Assembly: GCA_002749205.1 (NCBI GenBank)
Contig: PDOP01000004.1
Span: forward strand, 1-64,000
Origin: Treponema sp.
Lineage (GTDB): Bacteria > Spirochaetota > Spirochaetia > Treponematales > Treponemataceae
Direction: 5' to 3'
Length of the DNA stretch: 64,000 nucleotides
Shown here: positions 10,433 to 20,924 of the stretch, in pieces
Layout of the letters: the number at the start of each line of letters is the position of its first letter
How positions within the stretch are numbered: the stretch's first letter is position 1
Program-made: the position numbers and the translations under genes
The notes under the pieces: model-generated
Databases searched by the model: none
Seen by the model: only the letters and a program-made list of their open reading frames with translations
What the model was told of the DNA's origin: nothing

Positions 10433-11236
10433 ATGAAGCAGTTTATTGTTTCAAACATAGACATTGACAATAACAACCGCCGTAAAATCACGGTAAGAGG
10501 TAAGGACTATAACTACCTTATTACCGTGAGGCGAAGTCGTTTGGGAGATGTATTAAATATTGCCTCAAACGCAAAAGCTCAAACCAATGTCAAAGCGAAG
10601 ATCACGGAAATAGACAAAAGTGCAAAAACCGTTACCCTTACCGTGATTGAAAATACAACAATTGAAACCTGCGAACACAAAAATTCAAGCCCAAAACTGC
10701 CTTGCATAATTTTACTGCAATGGCTTATAAAAGGCACTAAAACCGATGCTGTAATAAGACAGGCAACTGAAACCGGTGTAAGCTATATTATCCCCGTTTA
10801 CGGAGAATTCTCTGTTGTCAAAAATGAAAACAGCATAAAACTTGAAAGGCGGAGCAGAATTGTGCGAGAAGCAAGACAACAATCAGGCTCGTCGGTAGAT
10901 ACCAAAGTCTTACCTGCAACAAGCCTACAAATCGCCTTAACCAAAATTGAAGAAATAATTCAAGAAAAACCGGCAATAAAGATTATGTTTACGGAAAAAG
11001 ATGTAAAACAAAAAAGTTTACATCAAATTATTGCCAAAACCGGCGATATTGTTATAATGGCTATAGGAGCCGAAGGCGGTATAAGCGAAAACGAAGAAAA
11101 CTTGCTAAAAACAAACGGCTTTATCGCCTGTCATTTTAACACGAATGTACTTAGAGCCGAAACTGCCGCCCTTTACGGCATAGCGGCGTTACAAACACTT
11201 TTAACTGAGGAGAAAACATGGCAACTGAAAGAATAA
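10433..11236 (+). CDS. rsmE: 16S rRNA (uracil1498-N3)-methyltransferase
   Basis: IGAEGGISENEENLL...LRAETAALYGIAALQ RsmE C-terminal motif. Confidence 0.9.
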   Translation: MKQFIVSNIDIDNNNRRKITVRGKDYNYLITVRRSRLGDVLNIASNAKAQTNVKAKITEIDKSAKTVTLTVIENTTIETCEHKNSSPKLPCIILLQWLIKGTKTDAVIRQATETGVSYIIPVYGEFSVVKNENSIKLERRSRIVREARQQSGSSVDTKVLPATSLQIALTKIEEIIQEKPAIKIMFTEKDVKQKSLHQIIAKTGDIVIMAIGAEGGISENEENLLKTNGFIACHFNTNVLRAETAALYGIAALQTLLTEEKTWQLKE

Positions 11237-11961
11237 CCTTACTTGGAATACCAATCGATATTTTAAAACCGGAAGATGTCGAAGAAACAGTAATGAATTT
11301 ACTGGCAAAAGAAACCCCTCAGCAAGTGGTGTTTTTAAATATATGGGACTTACTCAACGCCCGCTATAATTGCGAATTCCGAGATATGGTTATGGACGCA
11401 GGACTGGTTTTGCCGATTTCAAAAAGCATCATAAGCGGTGTCAAATTCTTAAAGAAACCCGTACCGGTTCGCAGACAAACCTTCGATGTCGTAATTGAAT
11501 TCTTGAATGTCATTGACTCGCATTATAAATCGCTTTACATACTGGGCGGTCGCCAAAAAAGCCTCTTCAAAGCCGAAAAAAATGTTAGAAGCACCTTCCC
11601 TGGAATCAAGCTGGTCGGTCGATTTACCGGCTACCACTCAAAAACCATCGAGCCTGACATTATCACCGCAATATCAAAAGCCGAGCCTGCAATAACAATT
11701 GTCGGAAACGGCATATCAGGCGGAAGAAAATGGGCATACCGAAACAAAGGAAACTTCAAATCGGGCATATTCCTTCGCGAATCAAACATCATCGACATCT
11801 TTTCAAAAACCAAAAACAAACCCTCAGCCGGTCTGTTCAAATCCGGCCTTGACTATCTTCCAAAAGTTTTAAAAAACCCGTTTCGACTGTTTAACATTTT
11901 TAGATTTATGTGGTATAAAGTGCTTTTGTTGTGGTACAGATTATTCAAAAACGATTCATAA
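11218..11961 (+). CDS. WecG/TagA/CpsF family glycosyltransferase
   Basis: ITLLGIPIDILKPEDVEETV..., LYILGGRQ motif. Confidence 0.8.
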   Translation: MATERITLLGIPIDILKPEDVEETVMNLLAKETPQQVVFLNIWDLLNARYNCEFRDMVMDAGLVLPISKSIISGVKFLKKPVPVRRQTFDVVIEFLNVIDSHYKSLYILGGRQKSLFKAEKNVRSTFPGIKLVGRFTGYHSKTIEPDIITAISKAEPAITIVGNGISGGRKWAYRNKGNFKSGIFLRESNIIDIFSKTKNKPSAGLFKSGLDYLPKVLKNPFRLFNIFRFMWYKVLLLWYRLFKNDS

Positions 11962-11965
11962 ATTA

Positions 11966-11993
11966 AAAGCGAGCGTAATAACGCTCGCTTGCA
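11966..11993. terminator. hairpin after the WecG-type gene (left arm of repeat A1)
   Basis: AAGCGAGCG taataa CGCTCGCTT inverted repeat. Confidence 0.55.
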
Positions 11994-12125
11994 ACCCGAC
12001 AGTCGCCTTAAATCTTTTTGCCTTTTTTTAAATTTTTAATCGACTCTTTTCCCTGCCGGTCAAAGGTCTTTTTTTTAAGTTTAATCGGCAAAAAGGATAC
12101 CGGCGACTGTCCAAATCAGGTTAAC
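11968..12125 (+). repeat. Structured intergenic repeat family A, copy A1
   Basis: ACAGTCGCC(11999-12007)/GGCGACTGT(12102-12110); TTTTTGCC(12015-12022)/GGCAAAAA(12087-12094); then AAATCAGGTTAA. Confidence 0.7.
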
Positions 12126-12164
12126 CGAATTTGCATAATCAGGCAGGAATGCCTGCTTAAATCC

Positions 12165-12300
12165 CGCCTGTAGTGGAGCGAGGAGTTTTATGTGTAGCGA
12201 TGTTTTAGTTTGGGGGGTAGCGGAGGATCTTGGATTTAGACTTGTAAGTCTAAATCCAAAGAGCCGGAGTTTAGGGGGATACACCCCCTTTAAATAAATT
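12165..12300 (+). repeat. Intergenic repeat family B, copy B1 (GGGGGGTAGCG element)
   Basis: GTTTTATGTG...TTTAGTTTGGGGGGTAGCGG, internal perfect palindrome GGATTTAGACTTGTAAGTCTAAATCC, terminal AGGGGGATACACCCCCTTT. Confidence 0.75.
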
Positions 12301-12388
12301 TTTTAATTTTTTTTATTTTAGGTATTGACCCTTTTTTTTGTAATTAGTAATTTATAGACAGTTAGAAAGATAACAGTTCGAGGAAAAT

Positions 12389-13096
12389 ATGGCAAAAAAC
12401 AAGGTTGATGAAGAAACACAGGAAAGTGTGGAAAAGGAGACAGTGCTTGACAGTGAAAAAAAGTCTGTCCCTGAAACAGAAGCGGTTTTTGAAACAGAGG
12501 TTGTTTCTGAAAATGGTGATGTGGTTGAGGCAGAAAAACCGGAAGAATGCGATAAGGAGCCTGATTTGACGGAGCAGATTTCATGTTTGAATGAAAAGTG
12601 CAAAGAGCTTGAGGGTGCGTATTTGCGTAAGGCTGCCGATTTTGAAAATTACAGAAAGCGAATGATTAAGGAAAAGCAGGAGGCGGTAACTTATGCCAAT
12701 TCAAAGCTCTTGGGTGATTTGCTGGTAATTTTGGACAATTTTGACAGGGCTGTTTCTACGGGTATCAAAGATACCGATGAAAAGGGCGATTCTAAGTTTG
12801 CGGCCTTTGAAGACGGCGTAAAGATGATTAAAACTCAGCTTGAGGCCATGTTGCAGAATGATTACGGGTTGGTCTATTATCCTGCGAAGGGCGAGGTTTT
12901 TGACCCTAACATACATGAAGCCGTGGCAATGAATCCTTCGCCCGATGTTAAGGTCGCGACTGTAGGTGAAGAATTGCAAAAAGGGTATAAATTAAAAGAT
13001 AAAGTTTTAAGAAGCTCCAAGGTTATGGTTTTGATGCCTGCCGAAGCAAAAAAAACGGATACCGAAGAAGAAAAAAATACAGAAAAAGAATGTTAA
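12389..13096 (+). CDS. grpE: nucleotide exchange factor GrpE
   Basis: RKAADFENYRKRMIKEKQEA...LLVILDNFDRAV...; upstream of dnaK. Confidence 0.95.
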   Translation: MAKNKVDEETQESVEKETVLDSEKKSVPETEAVFETEVVSENGDVVEAEKPEECDKEPDLTEQISCLNEKCKELEGAYLRKAADFENYRKRMIKEKQEAVTYANSKLLGDLLVILDNFDRAVSTGIKDTDEKGDSKFAAFEDGVKMIKTQLEAMLQNDYGLVYYPAKGEVFDPNIHEAVAMNPSPDVKVATVGEELQKGYKLKDKVLRSSKVMVLMPAEAKKTDTEEEKNTEKEC

Positions 13097-13151
13097 AAAC
13101 CTATAGGCTTGTTATGGCTTATATTTGTAATATTATTATTAGGAGATAAAA

Positions 13152-15071
13152 ATGGGAAAAATCATTGGTATTGACTTGGGAACGACAAATTCATGTGTTG
13201 CAGTAATGGAAGGCGGTGAGCCTGTCGTTATCCAGAATTCGGAGGGTGGAAGAACAACACCTTCAATTGTTGCGTTTACATCGCAGAGTGAAAAAATTGT
13301 GGGGCAGCCTGCGAAGAACCAGATGATTACAAATCCGGATAAAACTGTTTATTCGGTAAAGAGGTTCATCGGACACAGGTACAGCGAATTATCCGAAGAA
13401 GTAAAGCGAGTGCCTTATAAGGTCGTTTCACAGGGTGAGGAAGTCAGAATTGATATTGACGGCAAACTTTATTCCACCCAAGAGATTTCTGCTTTTACTT
13501 TGCAGAAAATGAAGAAGACTGCTGAAGACTATTTGGGCGAAACGGTGACGGAAGCTGTTATTACAGTTCCCGCTTATTTTAACGATGCTCAGCGTCAGGC
13601 TACAAAAGATGCCGGACGAATTGCAGGTCTTGAAGTAAAGCGAATTATCAACGAGCCTACTGCCGCTTCACTGGCTTTCGGGTTTAATAAGGATTCAAAA
13701 AAGGATAAAACTATTGCTGTTTATGACCTTGGTGGCGGTACTTTCGATATTTCCATTTTGGAGCTTGGAGACGGTGTTTTTGAAGTAAAGTCAACTAACG
13801 GTGATACACATTTAGGCGGTGATGATTTTGATGCAAGAATTGTTGACTGGCTTGTAACCGAATTTAAAAACAGTGATGGTATAGATCTTTCCAAAGACAG
13901 AATGGCTTTGCAGCGTTTAAGAGAAGCCGCAGAAAAAGCAAAAATTGAGCTTTCTTCACGCGTTTCTACGGATATAAATCTGCCGTTTATTACAGCCGAT
14001 GCAAACGGTCCTAAGCACTTACAGAGGACTTTGAGCCGTGCTGATTTTGAAAAAATGTGTGATGATTTGTTTGAAAGAACAAAGGAGCCATGCAGAAAAG
14101 CATTGAAAGATGCCGGTATCAGTGCAGGTGATATTGACGATATATTGTTGGTTGGCGGCTCTACGAGAATGCCAAAGGTTGCACAGATTATCAAAGAGTT
14201 GTTTGGTAAGGACGGCTCAAAGGGTGTAAACCCCGATGAGGCTGTGGCAATCGGTGCGGCAATTCAAGGCGGAATTTTAGGCGGTGATGTTAAAGATGTA
14301 TTGTTGCTTGATGTTACTCCGCTTTCTTTGGGAATTGAAACTATGGGAGGTGTTTTTACTCCTCTTATCAATCGAAATACGACAATACCTACACGAAAGA
14401 GTCAGGTATTCTCTACTGCCGCTGACGGACAGACAGCTGTTTCAATTCATGTATTGCAGGGTGAAAGAGGAATGGCGAGCCAAAACAGGACACTGGGTAA
14501 TTTTGACCTTGTAGGTATTCCTGCCGCACCGAGAGGTGTACCTCAGATTGAGGTAACCTTTGATATCGATGCAAACGGCATTGTACATGTTTCCGCAAAA
14601 GATCTGGGAACGGGTAAGGAGCAACATATTAGAATTGAAAGCTCCAGCGGTTTAAGCGAAAGCGAAATTGAAAGAATGGTCAAGGAAGCGGAGGCTAATG
14701 CCGAAAGCGATAAGGCAGAAAGAGAAAAGGTTGAAACAAGAAATAATGCCGATTCTATGGTTTATTCTGCAGAAAAAACAATAAAAGAAATGGGCGATAA
14801 AATTGATGCCGCCGAAAAGCAAAAAATTGAAGATGCAATTGCTGATTTGAAAAAAGAGCTTGAAGGCGATAACATTGAACAAATTAAAGCCAAGACTGAA
14901 GCATTGCAACAGGCTTCTTATAAGATTGCCGAAGAAATGTATAAAAATCAAGCTGCTGCAGGTGCTGACGGGCAAGGTGCTTCTGATGCAGGTCAGACTC
15001 AGGATGCCGGAACACACGGCTCGGCAGATGATGTTGATTATGAAGTTGTCAATGATGACGACAAAGAATAA
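13152..15071 (+). CDS. dnaK: molecular chaperone DnaK
   Basis: [29 protein letters not shown]; full-length Hsp70. Confidence 0.99.
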   Translation: MGKIIGIDLGTTNSCVAVMEGGEPVVIQNSEGGRTTPSIVAFTSQSEKIVGQPAKNQMITNPDKTVYSVKRFIGHRYSELSEEVKRVPYKVVSQGEEVRIDIDGKLYSTQEISAFTLQKMKKTAEDYLGETVTEAVITVPAYFNDAQRQATKDAGRIAGLEVKRIINEPTAASLAFGFNKDSKKDKTIAVYDLGGGTFDISILELGDGVFEVKSTNGDTHLGGDDFDARIVDWLVTEFKNSDGIDLSKDRMALQRLREAAEKAKIELSSRVSTDINLPFITADANGPKHLQRTLSRADFEKMCDDLFERTKEPCRKALKDAGISAGDIDDILLVGGSTRMPKVAQIIKELFGKDGSKGVNPDEAVAIGAAIQGGILGGDVKDVLLLDVTPLSLGIETMGGVFTPLINRNTTIPTRKSQVFSTAADGQTAVSIHVLQGERGMASQNRTLGNFDLVGIPAAPRGVPQIEVTFDIDANGIVHVSAKDLGTGKEQHIRIESSSGLSESEIERMVKEAEANAESDKAEREKVETRNNADSMVYSAEKTIKEMGDKIDAAEKQKIEDAIADLKKELEGDNIEQIKAKTEALQQASYKIAEEMYKNQAAAGADGQGASDAGQTQDAGTHGSADDVDYEVVNDDDKE

Positions 15072-15176
15072 GTTTTAAGAGCCTTTTGCTGTTTGCAATT
15101 GGCTCTAAAGCTAAACAGTTAAAGGCGGGTTTTCATTCCTGCCTTTGATTTTGATACTTTATATTGGGAGACCGCT

Positions 15177-16319
15177 GTGGCCGGAAAAAGAGATTATTAC
15201 GAAGTTTTAAATGTTACCAAAAATGCATCTAGCGATGAAATTAAGAAAGCTTATAGGAAACTTGCTATAAAGTATCACCCTGACAGAAATCAGGGCAATA
15301 AAGACGCTGAAGAAAAGTTTAAAGAAGCGACAGAAGCGTATGAAGTGCTGATAGATGAAAAAAAGCGAAGTCTGTATGACCAGTATGGCTTCCAAGGTTT
15401 GGAAGGTATGAATACCGGTTTTGACCCATCGGCATTTAAAGGTTTTGAAGATATTTTTGGAGGCGGTTTCGGAGATATTTTCGATAATATTTTTGGAAGT
15501 TTTGCAGGAGGCGGTTTTTCTTCAAGTACAGCTCGCTCCGGCAGGAGAGGCTCTAATCGCGGAGCAAATTTGAGATATGATTTAAAGATTACTTTGAATG
15601 ATGCCGCTTTCGGAAAAAAAGAAGAGCTTTCTTATACTCGTGAAGAAGTTTGTCATGTATGTAAGGGCAGTGGCAGTGAGAACGGCAACTCCGGCAGGGC
15701 TATGTGTCCTGATTGTAAGGGAACCGGACAGGTAAGGCGAAGTACCGGCTTTTTTTCGATTGCTTCAACTTGTCAAAGGTGTCGTGGTGAAGGTACAATA
15801 ATAGAAAAGCCTTGTAAGGCATGCAGTGGCTCAGGTCTTGAAAGAAAAAAGCAGAAAATCATTGTTACAATACCCGCAGGTATTGAAGACGGTCGCCGTA
15901 TAACCATTCCTAAGCAGGGAAATGCCGGAAGTAACGGCGGTGGTTACGGGGATTTATTTGTATTTGTTTTTGTGCAATCACATCCTTATTTTGAAAGACA
16001 GGGAAATGATCTTTATTGTGCTGTTCCTTTTTCGATTACACAAGCAAGTTTGGGAGCGGAAATTACCATAAAAACGCTTGACGAAAAAAAGTTGAAGCTT
16101 AAAATTCCCGCCGGTACTCAGACAGGTAAACTGTTGCGTATAAAGGGAGCAGGGATTACGCCGCGTGACGGTTATGCCGGCGATATGTATGTAAAGATGA
16201 TGGTTCAAATTCCCACCAAGATTTCGTCAAAGGCAAAAGCCTTGCTTAAAGAATTTGCTGAAAAAGAAGGCGAGGATTCTGCACCAAATTTAATAGCATT
16301 AAAGAATATTGAGCATTAG
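15177..16319 (+). CDS. dnaJ: molecular chaperone DnaJ (GTG start)
   Basis: J-domain with HPD, G/F region, four CxxCxGxG motifs. Confidence 0.98.
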   Translation: MAGKRDYYEVLNVTKNASSDEIKKAYRKLAIKYHPDRNQGNKDAEEKFKEATEAYEVLIDEKKRSLYDQYGFQGLEGMNTGFDPSAFKGFEDIFGGGFGDIFDNIFGSFAGGGFSSSTARSGRRGSNRGANLRYDLKITLNDAAFGKKEELSYTREEVCHVCKGSGSENGNSGRAMCPDCKGTGQVRRSTGFFSIASTCQRCRGEGTIIEKPCKACSGSGLERKKQKIIVTIPAGIEDGRRITIPKQGNAGSNGGGYGDLFVFVFVQSHPYFERQGNDLYCAVPFSITQASLGAEITIKTLDEKKLKLKIPAGTQTGKLLRIKGAGITPRDGYAGDMYVKMMVQIPTKISSKAKALLKEFAEKEGEDSAPNLIALKNIEH

Positions 16320-16364
16320 AGTATATCGGCAGTTTTGCAGACCTTGGAGGAGTGCATATAGTGA

Positions 16365-16383
16365 TGTGCTATGAGGGTTGTTT
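16365..16383 (+). repeat. 19-bp direct repeat, left copy
   Basis: TGTGCTATGAGGGTTGTTT identical to 17118-17136. Confidence 0.9.
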
Positions 16384-17094
16384 ATGGAAATGAATAAGCA
16401 ATATTATTTAAAGCATCAAAAAAAGATGCTTAAATATTTTAGTGTTCTTACGAAGCATTTTAAAAAGGTTTTAAAAAGTCGTTTTTCAAAAGCAGAAATT
16501 GCCAAAATTACTCTAATGGCTAAAAATGAATACACAAAACTTTTTCCAAACACACCTTATATTGGCGGTTTTGAAAATAAGAATACTGCAAATATTGTAG
16601 GTAGTGTAATAATTCTTTCGTATATAAATGTATTGGAAAAATATGGTTTGAAAGAGAGAGAAATCGGTGAAATCATTTATAATATGTTTGAGCTTTTATT
16701 TAAGGACAGAGGCTTTTTAGTAAAAACATTTATAAAGTTTTTTGTAAAAACAAAAGCCGGTAAAAAATTTATCCAAAAAGCGGTAGATAAAAAAGCAAAA
16801 TATGAAAAACATGAAGCTGCATGGATAACTCGAGTTGTTGAAGACAGCGATTATGATATGTCTTTTGATTTAAAATCATGCGGTATATGTAAGTATTATA
16901 AAGAGCTGGGTAGCGAGAATTATATAAAGTATATTTGCTTAGGAGACTTCCCGATGTTCAACTCGGTTGGTTTAGAGTTGCACAGGGAAAACACAGAAGC
17001 TAATGGTGCAGATGTTTGTACATACAGAATAAAAGTGTCCGATAAAAGAGTTCCGGCTTGGCCACCTGAAAATTTGCCCGAGTGGAAGTATTGA
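16384..17094 (+). CDS. L-2-amino-thiazoline-4-carboxylic acid hydrolase family protein
   Basis: ATC-hydrolase-like sequence (AWITRVVEDSDYDMSFDLKSCGICKYYKELG...GADVCTYRI); recognition by eye. Confidence 0.6.
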   Translation: MEMNKQYYLKHQKKMLKYFSVLTKHFKKVLKSRFSKAEIAKITLMAKNEYTKLFPNTPYIGGFENKNTANIVGSVIILSYINVLEKYGLKEREIGEIIYNMFELLFKDRGFLVKTFIKFFVKTKAGKKFIQKAVDKKAKYEKHEAAWITRVVEDSDYDMSFDLKSCGICKYYKELGSENYIKYICLGDFPMFNSVGLELHRENTEANGADVCTYRIKVSDKRVPAWPPENLPEWKY

Positions 17095-17117
17095 AGTAAG
17101 ACAATTGTAAACAGAGG

Positions 17118-17136
17118 TGTGCTATGAGGGTTGTTT
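17118..17136 (+). repeat. 19-bp direct repeat, right copy (covers start codon of phosphatase)
   Basis: TGTGCTATGAGGGTTGTTT. Confidence 0.9.
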
Positions 17137-17690
17137 TTGTCAGGCATGGAAGGACTTGTGATAACGATAATAAGGTTTTCAGTGGCGATGATGCCTGCTT
17201 GAGTGAAGAAGGTGCTGAAGAGCTTTTGGCTGTAAAACCTCGTTTGGCTGACTTTTATTTTGACAGGATTTATGTCAGTCCTGCAATAAGGGCTGTTCGA
17301 ACTGCACAAATTCTGGGCTTTTCCGATTTTATGCTTGACGATCGCATAAAGGAATTTGATTTTGGCGATTTTACGGGCAAGACATTTGCTCAAGTTGAAG
17401 CTGAGTTTCCAAAAGAGGCTTCTGTATGGCTTTCAGGGGATAAAAACTTTGCTCCGCCCGCCGGAGAAAGCGCCTTTGAGCATTTTTCTCGTGTTGCAGA
17501 TTTTATGGAAACTCTAAAAGCAAGCGCTGAAGACTGTCTTGTTGTTACACATTACGGAACTATTATTATGGCGTTGGCTTGGGCTTTTGGAAATTTTGAT
17601 TTGCACAGATATTTTAAGCCTGAAAGCGGCGGTATTACTGTTTTGAATTTCAGCGAAAATTCGGTTATTTTGGAAAAATTTAATTTTTAG
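17124..17690 (+). CDS. histidine phosphatase family protein
   Basis: MRVVFVRHGRTCDN (RHG motif), IYVSPAIRAVRTAQIL, VVTHYG. Confidence 0.88.
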   Translation: MRVVFVRHGRTCDNDNKVFSGDDACLSEEGAEELLAVKPRLADFYFDRIYVSPAIRAVRTAQILGFSDFMLDDRIKEFDFGDFTGKTFAQVEAEFPKEASVWLSGDKNFAPPAGESAFEHFSRVADFMETLKASAEDCLVVTHYGTIIMALAWAFGNFDLHRYFKPESGGITVLNFSENSVILEKFNF

Positions 17691-17779
17691 GTTGAAAATA
17701 CATCTTGCTTTATAGCTTTTAAAAAAGCTATGCAGTTTCCCTAATTATTTTTTGCTTGATTTGTTGTAGTGATTTAAAT

Positions 17780-17812
17780 AAAAAAAGCATTCGGTTGCCC
17801 GAATGCCTGTTA
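17780..17812 (-). terminator. groES terminator
   Basis: GCATTCGG ttg CCCGAATGC with A-run on + strand (T-run for minus-strand transcript). Confidence 0.65.
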
Positions 17813-17819
17813 AGCGATT

Positions 17820-18086
17820 TTATTCAATTGCTGCAATAATATCGCTTGCTTTTAGTATCAGATGATCCTCTCCGTTAATTTGAATTTGGGTACCGGCGTA
17901 TTTGTCGTGGATAATCTTATCCCCAACTGTAACCTTGATCTTTTCTTTGTCATCTCCGATGGCGATTACTACTGCATTCTGTGTTTTTTCTTGTGCAGTT
18001 GCCGGAATGTAGATGCCTCCTGCTGTTTTTTCTTCAACAGCCTCAGGTTTTACTAAGACCCTGTCTGCTAACGGTCGTACTTTCAT
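17820..18086 (-). CDS. groES: co-chaperonin GroES
   Basis: MKVRPLADRVLVKPEAVEEKTAGGIYIPATAQEK; no groEL adjacent. Confidence 0.97.
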   Translation of the reverse strand: MKVRPLADRVLVKPEAVEEKTAGGIYIPATAQEKTQNAVVIAIGDDKEKIKVTVGDKIIHDKYAGTQIQINGEDHLILKASDIIAAIE

Positions 18087-18108
18087 GCTGACCTCCTCTT
18101 TAGATTAG

Positions 18109-18160
18109 AACTGTGTCATTTTGACACTTATTTTAATGGTTTAAGCACAACTGTGTCAAT
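18109..18160 (-). promoter_or_regulatory. groES promoter region with GTGTCA-TTT-TGACAC palindrome
   Basis: minus-strand TTGACA-like -35 in CTGTATTAAATTGACACAG and perfect 6+3+6 palindrome at 18113-18127. Confidence 0.4.
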
Positions 18161-18420
18161 TTAATACAGGCATGCTTTCCATGGCTATAATATAATCAAA
18201 AAAAGCCTTCAAGGCAAGTGGTTTGAAGCAAAAAAATGAAGTTTTTTGTTTTATAATCGGTGAATTTAATTGAAAAAGAGGATTTTTTAAAAAATTTTGG
18301 TTATTTTTTGCTGTTTTCTTAATGTTTTTAGAAATTGGTATAGAATTTGCTGTATAAATAGTGTTAAAACCTAAAAATTGGTTTTTCAATTAAGTAGTTT
18401 TAGTACTTGGGAGGTACAGA

Positions 18421-19269
18421 ATGATAAAAAAAACAAAAAAGAATGATTCATATATTACATCAGTTTACTTAAAGCAAATCAATGACATACCGCTTTTGAC
18501 ACAAGAAGAAGAATATGAGCTGGGAATGAAAGCGCTAAACGGAGATTTTGATGCCACTAATAAGTTGGTTACGGCAAATCTTAGGTTTGTGGTAAGTGTG
18601 GCCAAAAAGTATCAAAATCAAGGTTTGGAGTTGACCGACCTCATCAGCGAGGGTAATATCGGGCTTATGAATGCCGCAGAAAGATTTGACCCGTCAAAAG
18701 GCTATCGCTTTATTTCGTATGCTGTCTGGTGGATAAAACAAGCCATTTTGAAGGCTATTTCGGAAAAGTCCAGATTGATTAGGCTTCCATTGAACAGAGC
18801 CAATGAGCTTATTCAAATTGAAAAGACAAAAACAACTTTGGACGGTAGCCAAAGTGAACGACAGGAAATTGACAGCGTGGCGGATATATTGAATATGGAT
18901 GCAAATGTTGTAAAGACAATTATGGATGCGGCTCGCTCTCCTATTTCTTTTGATGCTCCTGTTTTTGATGATGATTTTACAAGTGTCGGGGACTATATGA
19001 GTGATACCAAAAATGTTCAACCCGATGATTTTGCCATGACAAGTTATTTGCGTGATGAAATAGAAGGCTTATTGGAACATCTTGCAGAACGAGAAGCCGA
19101 AATTCTTCGTTACAGGTTTGGACTTAGCGGCTATCCTCAGTTGTCTTTGAAAGAAGTCGGCCATATTTTCGATTTGACAAAAGAAAGAATTCGCCAAATT
19201 GAAAAAAGGGCATTGATACAATTACGAGATTCTTCTGCTATAAAAGAATTTGAAGCCTATGTAGCTTAA
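18421..19269 (+). CDS. sigma-70 family RNA polymerase sigma factor (RpoD/SigA-like)
   Basis: [59 protein letters not shown] and region 4 HTH. Confidence 0.93.
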   Translation: MIKKTKKNDSYITSVYLKQINDIPLLTQEEEYELGMKALNGDFDATNKLVTANLRFVVSVAKKYQNQGLELTDLISEGNIGLMNAAERFDPSKGYRFISYAVWWIKQAILKAISEKSRLIRLPLNRANELIQIEKTKTTLDGSQSERQEIDSVADILNMDANVVKTIMDAARSPISFDAPVFDDDFTSVGDYMSDTKNVQPDDFAMTSYLRDEIEGLLEHLAEREAEILRYRFGLSGYPQLSLKEVGHIFDLTKERIRQIEKRALIQLRDSSAIKEFEAYVA

Positions 19270-19271
19270 TT

Positions 19272-19302
19272 TCGAAAACGGGGCGGAATGCCCCTTTTAA
19301 AG
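19272..19302 (+). terminator. intrinsic terminator after the sigma factor gene
   Basis: GGGGCGGAATGCCCCTTTT. Confidence 0.65.
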
Positions 19303-19357
19303 GTTTGTATACAGAATTTACAACTTGAATTTAATCATAAAATTTTGTAGAATGAGT

Positions 19358-19528
19358 ATTATGAAAAGGTCTTTTTTGGTTTTATACTACATTATACTTT
19401 TAGCTTTATCGGTGTATGCTCTTTGGTTTACTGATATTGGGCAGAAATATTACGCTTTGCTGTTTGTTATTGATTTGATTTTGGCTTTATTGCCTATTGT
19501 TATCCGGCGGATTAAAAAAAATCAATAA
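19358..19528 (+). CDS. small hypothetical membrane protein
   Basis: MKRSFLVLYYIILLALSVYALWF..., two predicted TM stretches; short, not recognised. Confidence 0.4.
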   Translation: MMKRSFLVLYYIILLALSVYALWFTDIGQKYYALLFVIDLILALLPIVIRRIKKNQ

Positions 19529-19657
19529 CAGCTTTAAATTTGGGCGTTGCGGGCAAAGCCCGCCGGCGTATCAAAAGCTCCGACTAAAAATCCCGCTCAA
19601 ATAGAACGGGATTTTTATTTTTCGACTTGTGTATACAATAAGCGTTTAATCTCATTA

Positions 19658-20784
19658 TCACCATGCAAATTCTATTTCATTGCTGAATTCTTTTACATCA
19701 ATGAATTTAAGTTTACCCGTAAGAGTGTCGTATATTCCGAGCCTTTTCGGTATTGCAGTATTTGAATGTTTATCGGCTATGTAAATTTTCCCGTCTCGCT
19801 TACCCAAAAACTGTATCGCACTGTAAAAACCCGTAACCGTTTTAAGAAGCTTGAAATCGGGAAGTGAATAAACATACAGTTTTGACCACTTTAAACTCGT
19901 ACTATAATTTTTTATAATTACATACAGTATATCGCCATCAACTATTATATCCAAAACATAGGGATAAAAATAAGCTCCTTGTTTAGATATTTTTATTTTT
20001 TTTACAACATTGGTCATATCGAATTTATCGATGCATCTTAAATAATAATAATACTCTGTAGTATATATCGTATCACTGGTAACAATGTAGTGTTTACCGA
20101 CAGATATTTTTCTTTTATCATTTGGACCAATTCGGACTGAAGTTTCTTCTGTTCCCCATGAATCCCAAAAAAGAGCCCGCTTGTAAAGAGAATCACTACC
20201 GTAATACACTGTATTGTCTTCAGTGTCAATAAATAAGTTTTTTTTAAAGTGTGTAGAATTTAGTGTAACTGAATTATCATAGGTCGAAAGTACAGGATTG
20301 GAAAAACCGGAAGTAGCGTGAAGAAAAAACAATCTGCCGTATTTATCAAATGCAAACTCATGTATACCGCTAGCATCTATAGAGCCTTTAAAAACAAGAC
20401 CGTCTTTTTTTTCAGGGTTTGCAACGGCAAAGAAAGTACAGGTAATGCTTGGAGCCGAGCCTGTTTTTTTTGCCGGAAGTATAATATGAGGCTTTATTTC
20501 TTCTATTTCGAGGGTAATTACGCTGTTTGTATAAGGCTCTATTATAATGCTTTTAGCCCTTGCGATGTATGTGCAAACAGTGTTCATGAGCTTTAGCTCT
20601 ATGTCAAAACCCTGCCCCAGGTCTGTTACAGCCACATGACCTTCGGTAATGCTTCTTTCCGGCGAAAGGGTTAGGGTAAGGGCATTCGGGTTTTCAAGCT
20701 CCATATTGCAACTTGAAAGCGTCAAGAAAAAAAAGAAAAGTGCTAAAAGCCTAAGCCTTGTCTGTCTGTCTGTCTGTCTGTCAT
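19658..20784 (-). CDS. putative phase-variable lipoprotein; the 20784 ATG is out of frame with the main ORF by (GACA)6
   Basis: Lipobox FFFFLTLSSC; RBS AAGGAAG and ATG at 20784; (GACA)6 at 20759-20782; track ORF (TTG, 20725) lacks the N-region of the signal peptide. Confidence 0.65.
20759..20782 (-). repeat. tetranucleotide tandem repeat (GACA)6
   Basis: TGTCTGTCTGTCTGTCTGTCTGTC on + strand. Confidence 0.95.
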
Positions 20785-20837
20785 ATCTAATCTTCCTTAT
20801 TTATATACTTTTTAGTTTATATTTTACAACTTCAGCG

Positions 20838-20866
20838 ATTATAACACAAGATAGATAGGTTTTCAA
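20838..20866 (-). promoter_or_regulatory. sigma-70 promoter of the lipoprotein gene
   Basis: minus strand TTGAAA-N17-TATAAT. Confidence 0.7.
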
Positions 20867-20879
20867 GTTGATGTGGGGA

Positions 20880-20887
20880 GGGGGGGG
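20880..20887 (+). repeat. poly-G tract (G8) next to the lipoprotein promoter -35
   Basis: GTGGGGAGGGGGGGGATATT. Confidence 0.9.
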
Positions 20888-20924
20888 ATATTTAAAGCAG
20901 GCAATACTTGAGTTAAAGGCATTT

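Noticed and set aside
12318-12603. Ser/Phe-rich and Pro/His-rich ORFs antisense to grpE
   Set aside because: Artefacts of the acidic GrpE N-terminus read on the opposite strand.
13721-14194. 157-aa ORF antisense to dnaK
   Set aside because: Shadow ORF of a strongly conserved gene; no independent features.
18156-18389. 77-aa ORF upstream of groES
   Set aside because: AT-rich promoter region between groES and the sigma factor gene; no RBS or family features.
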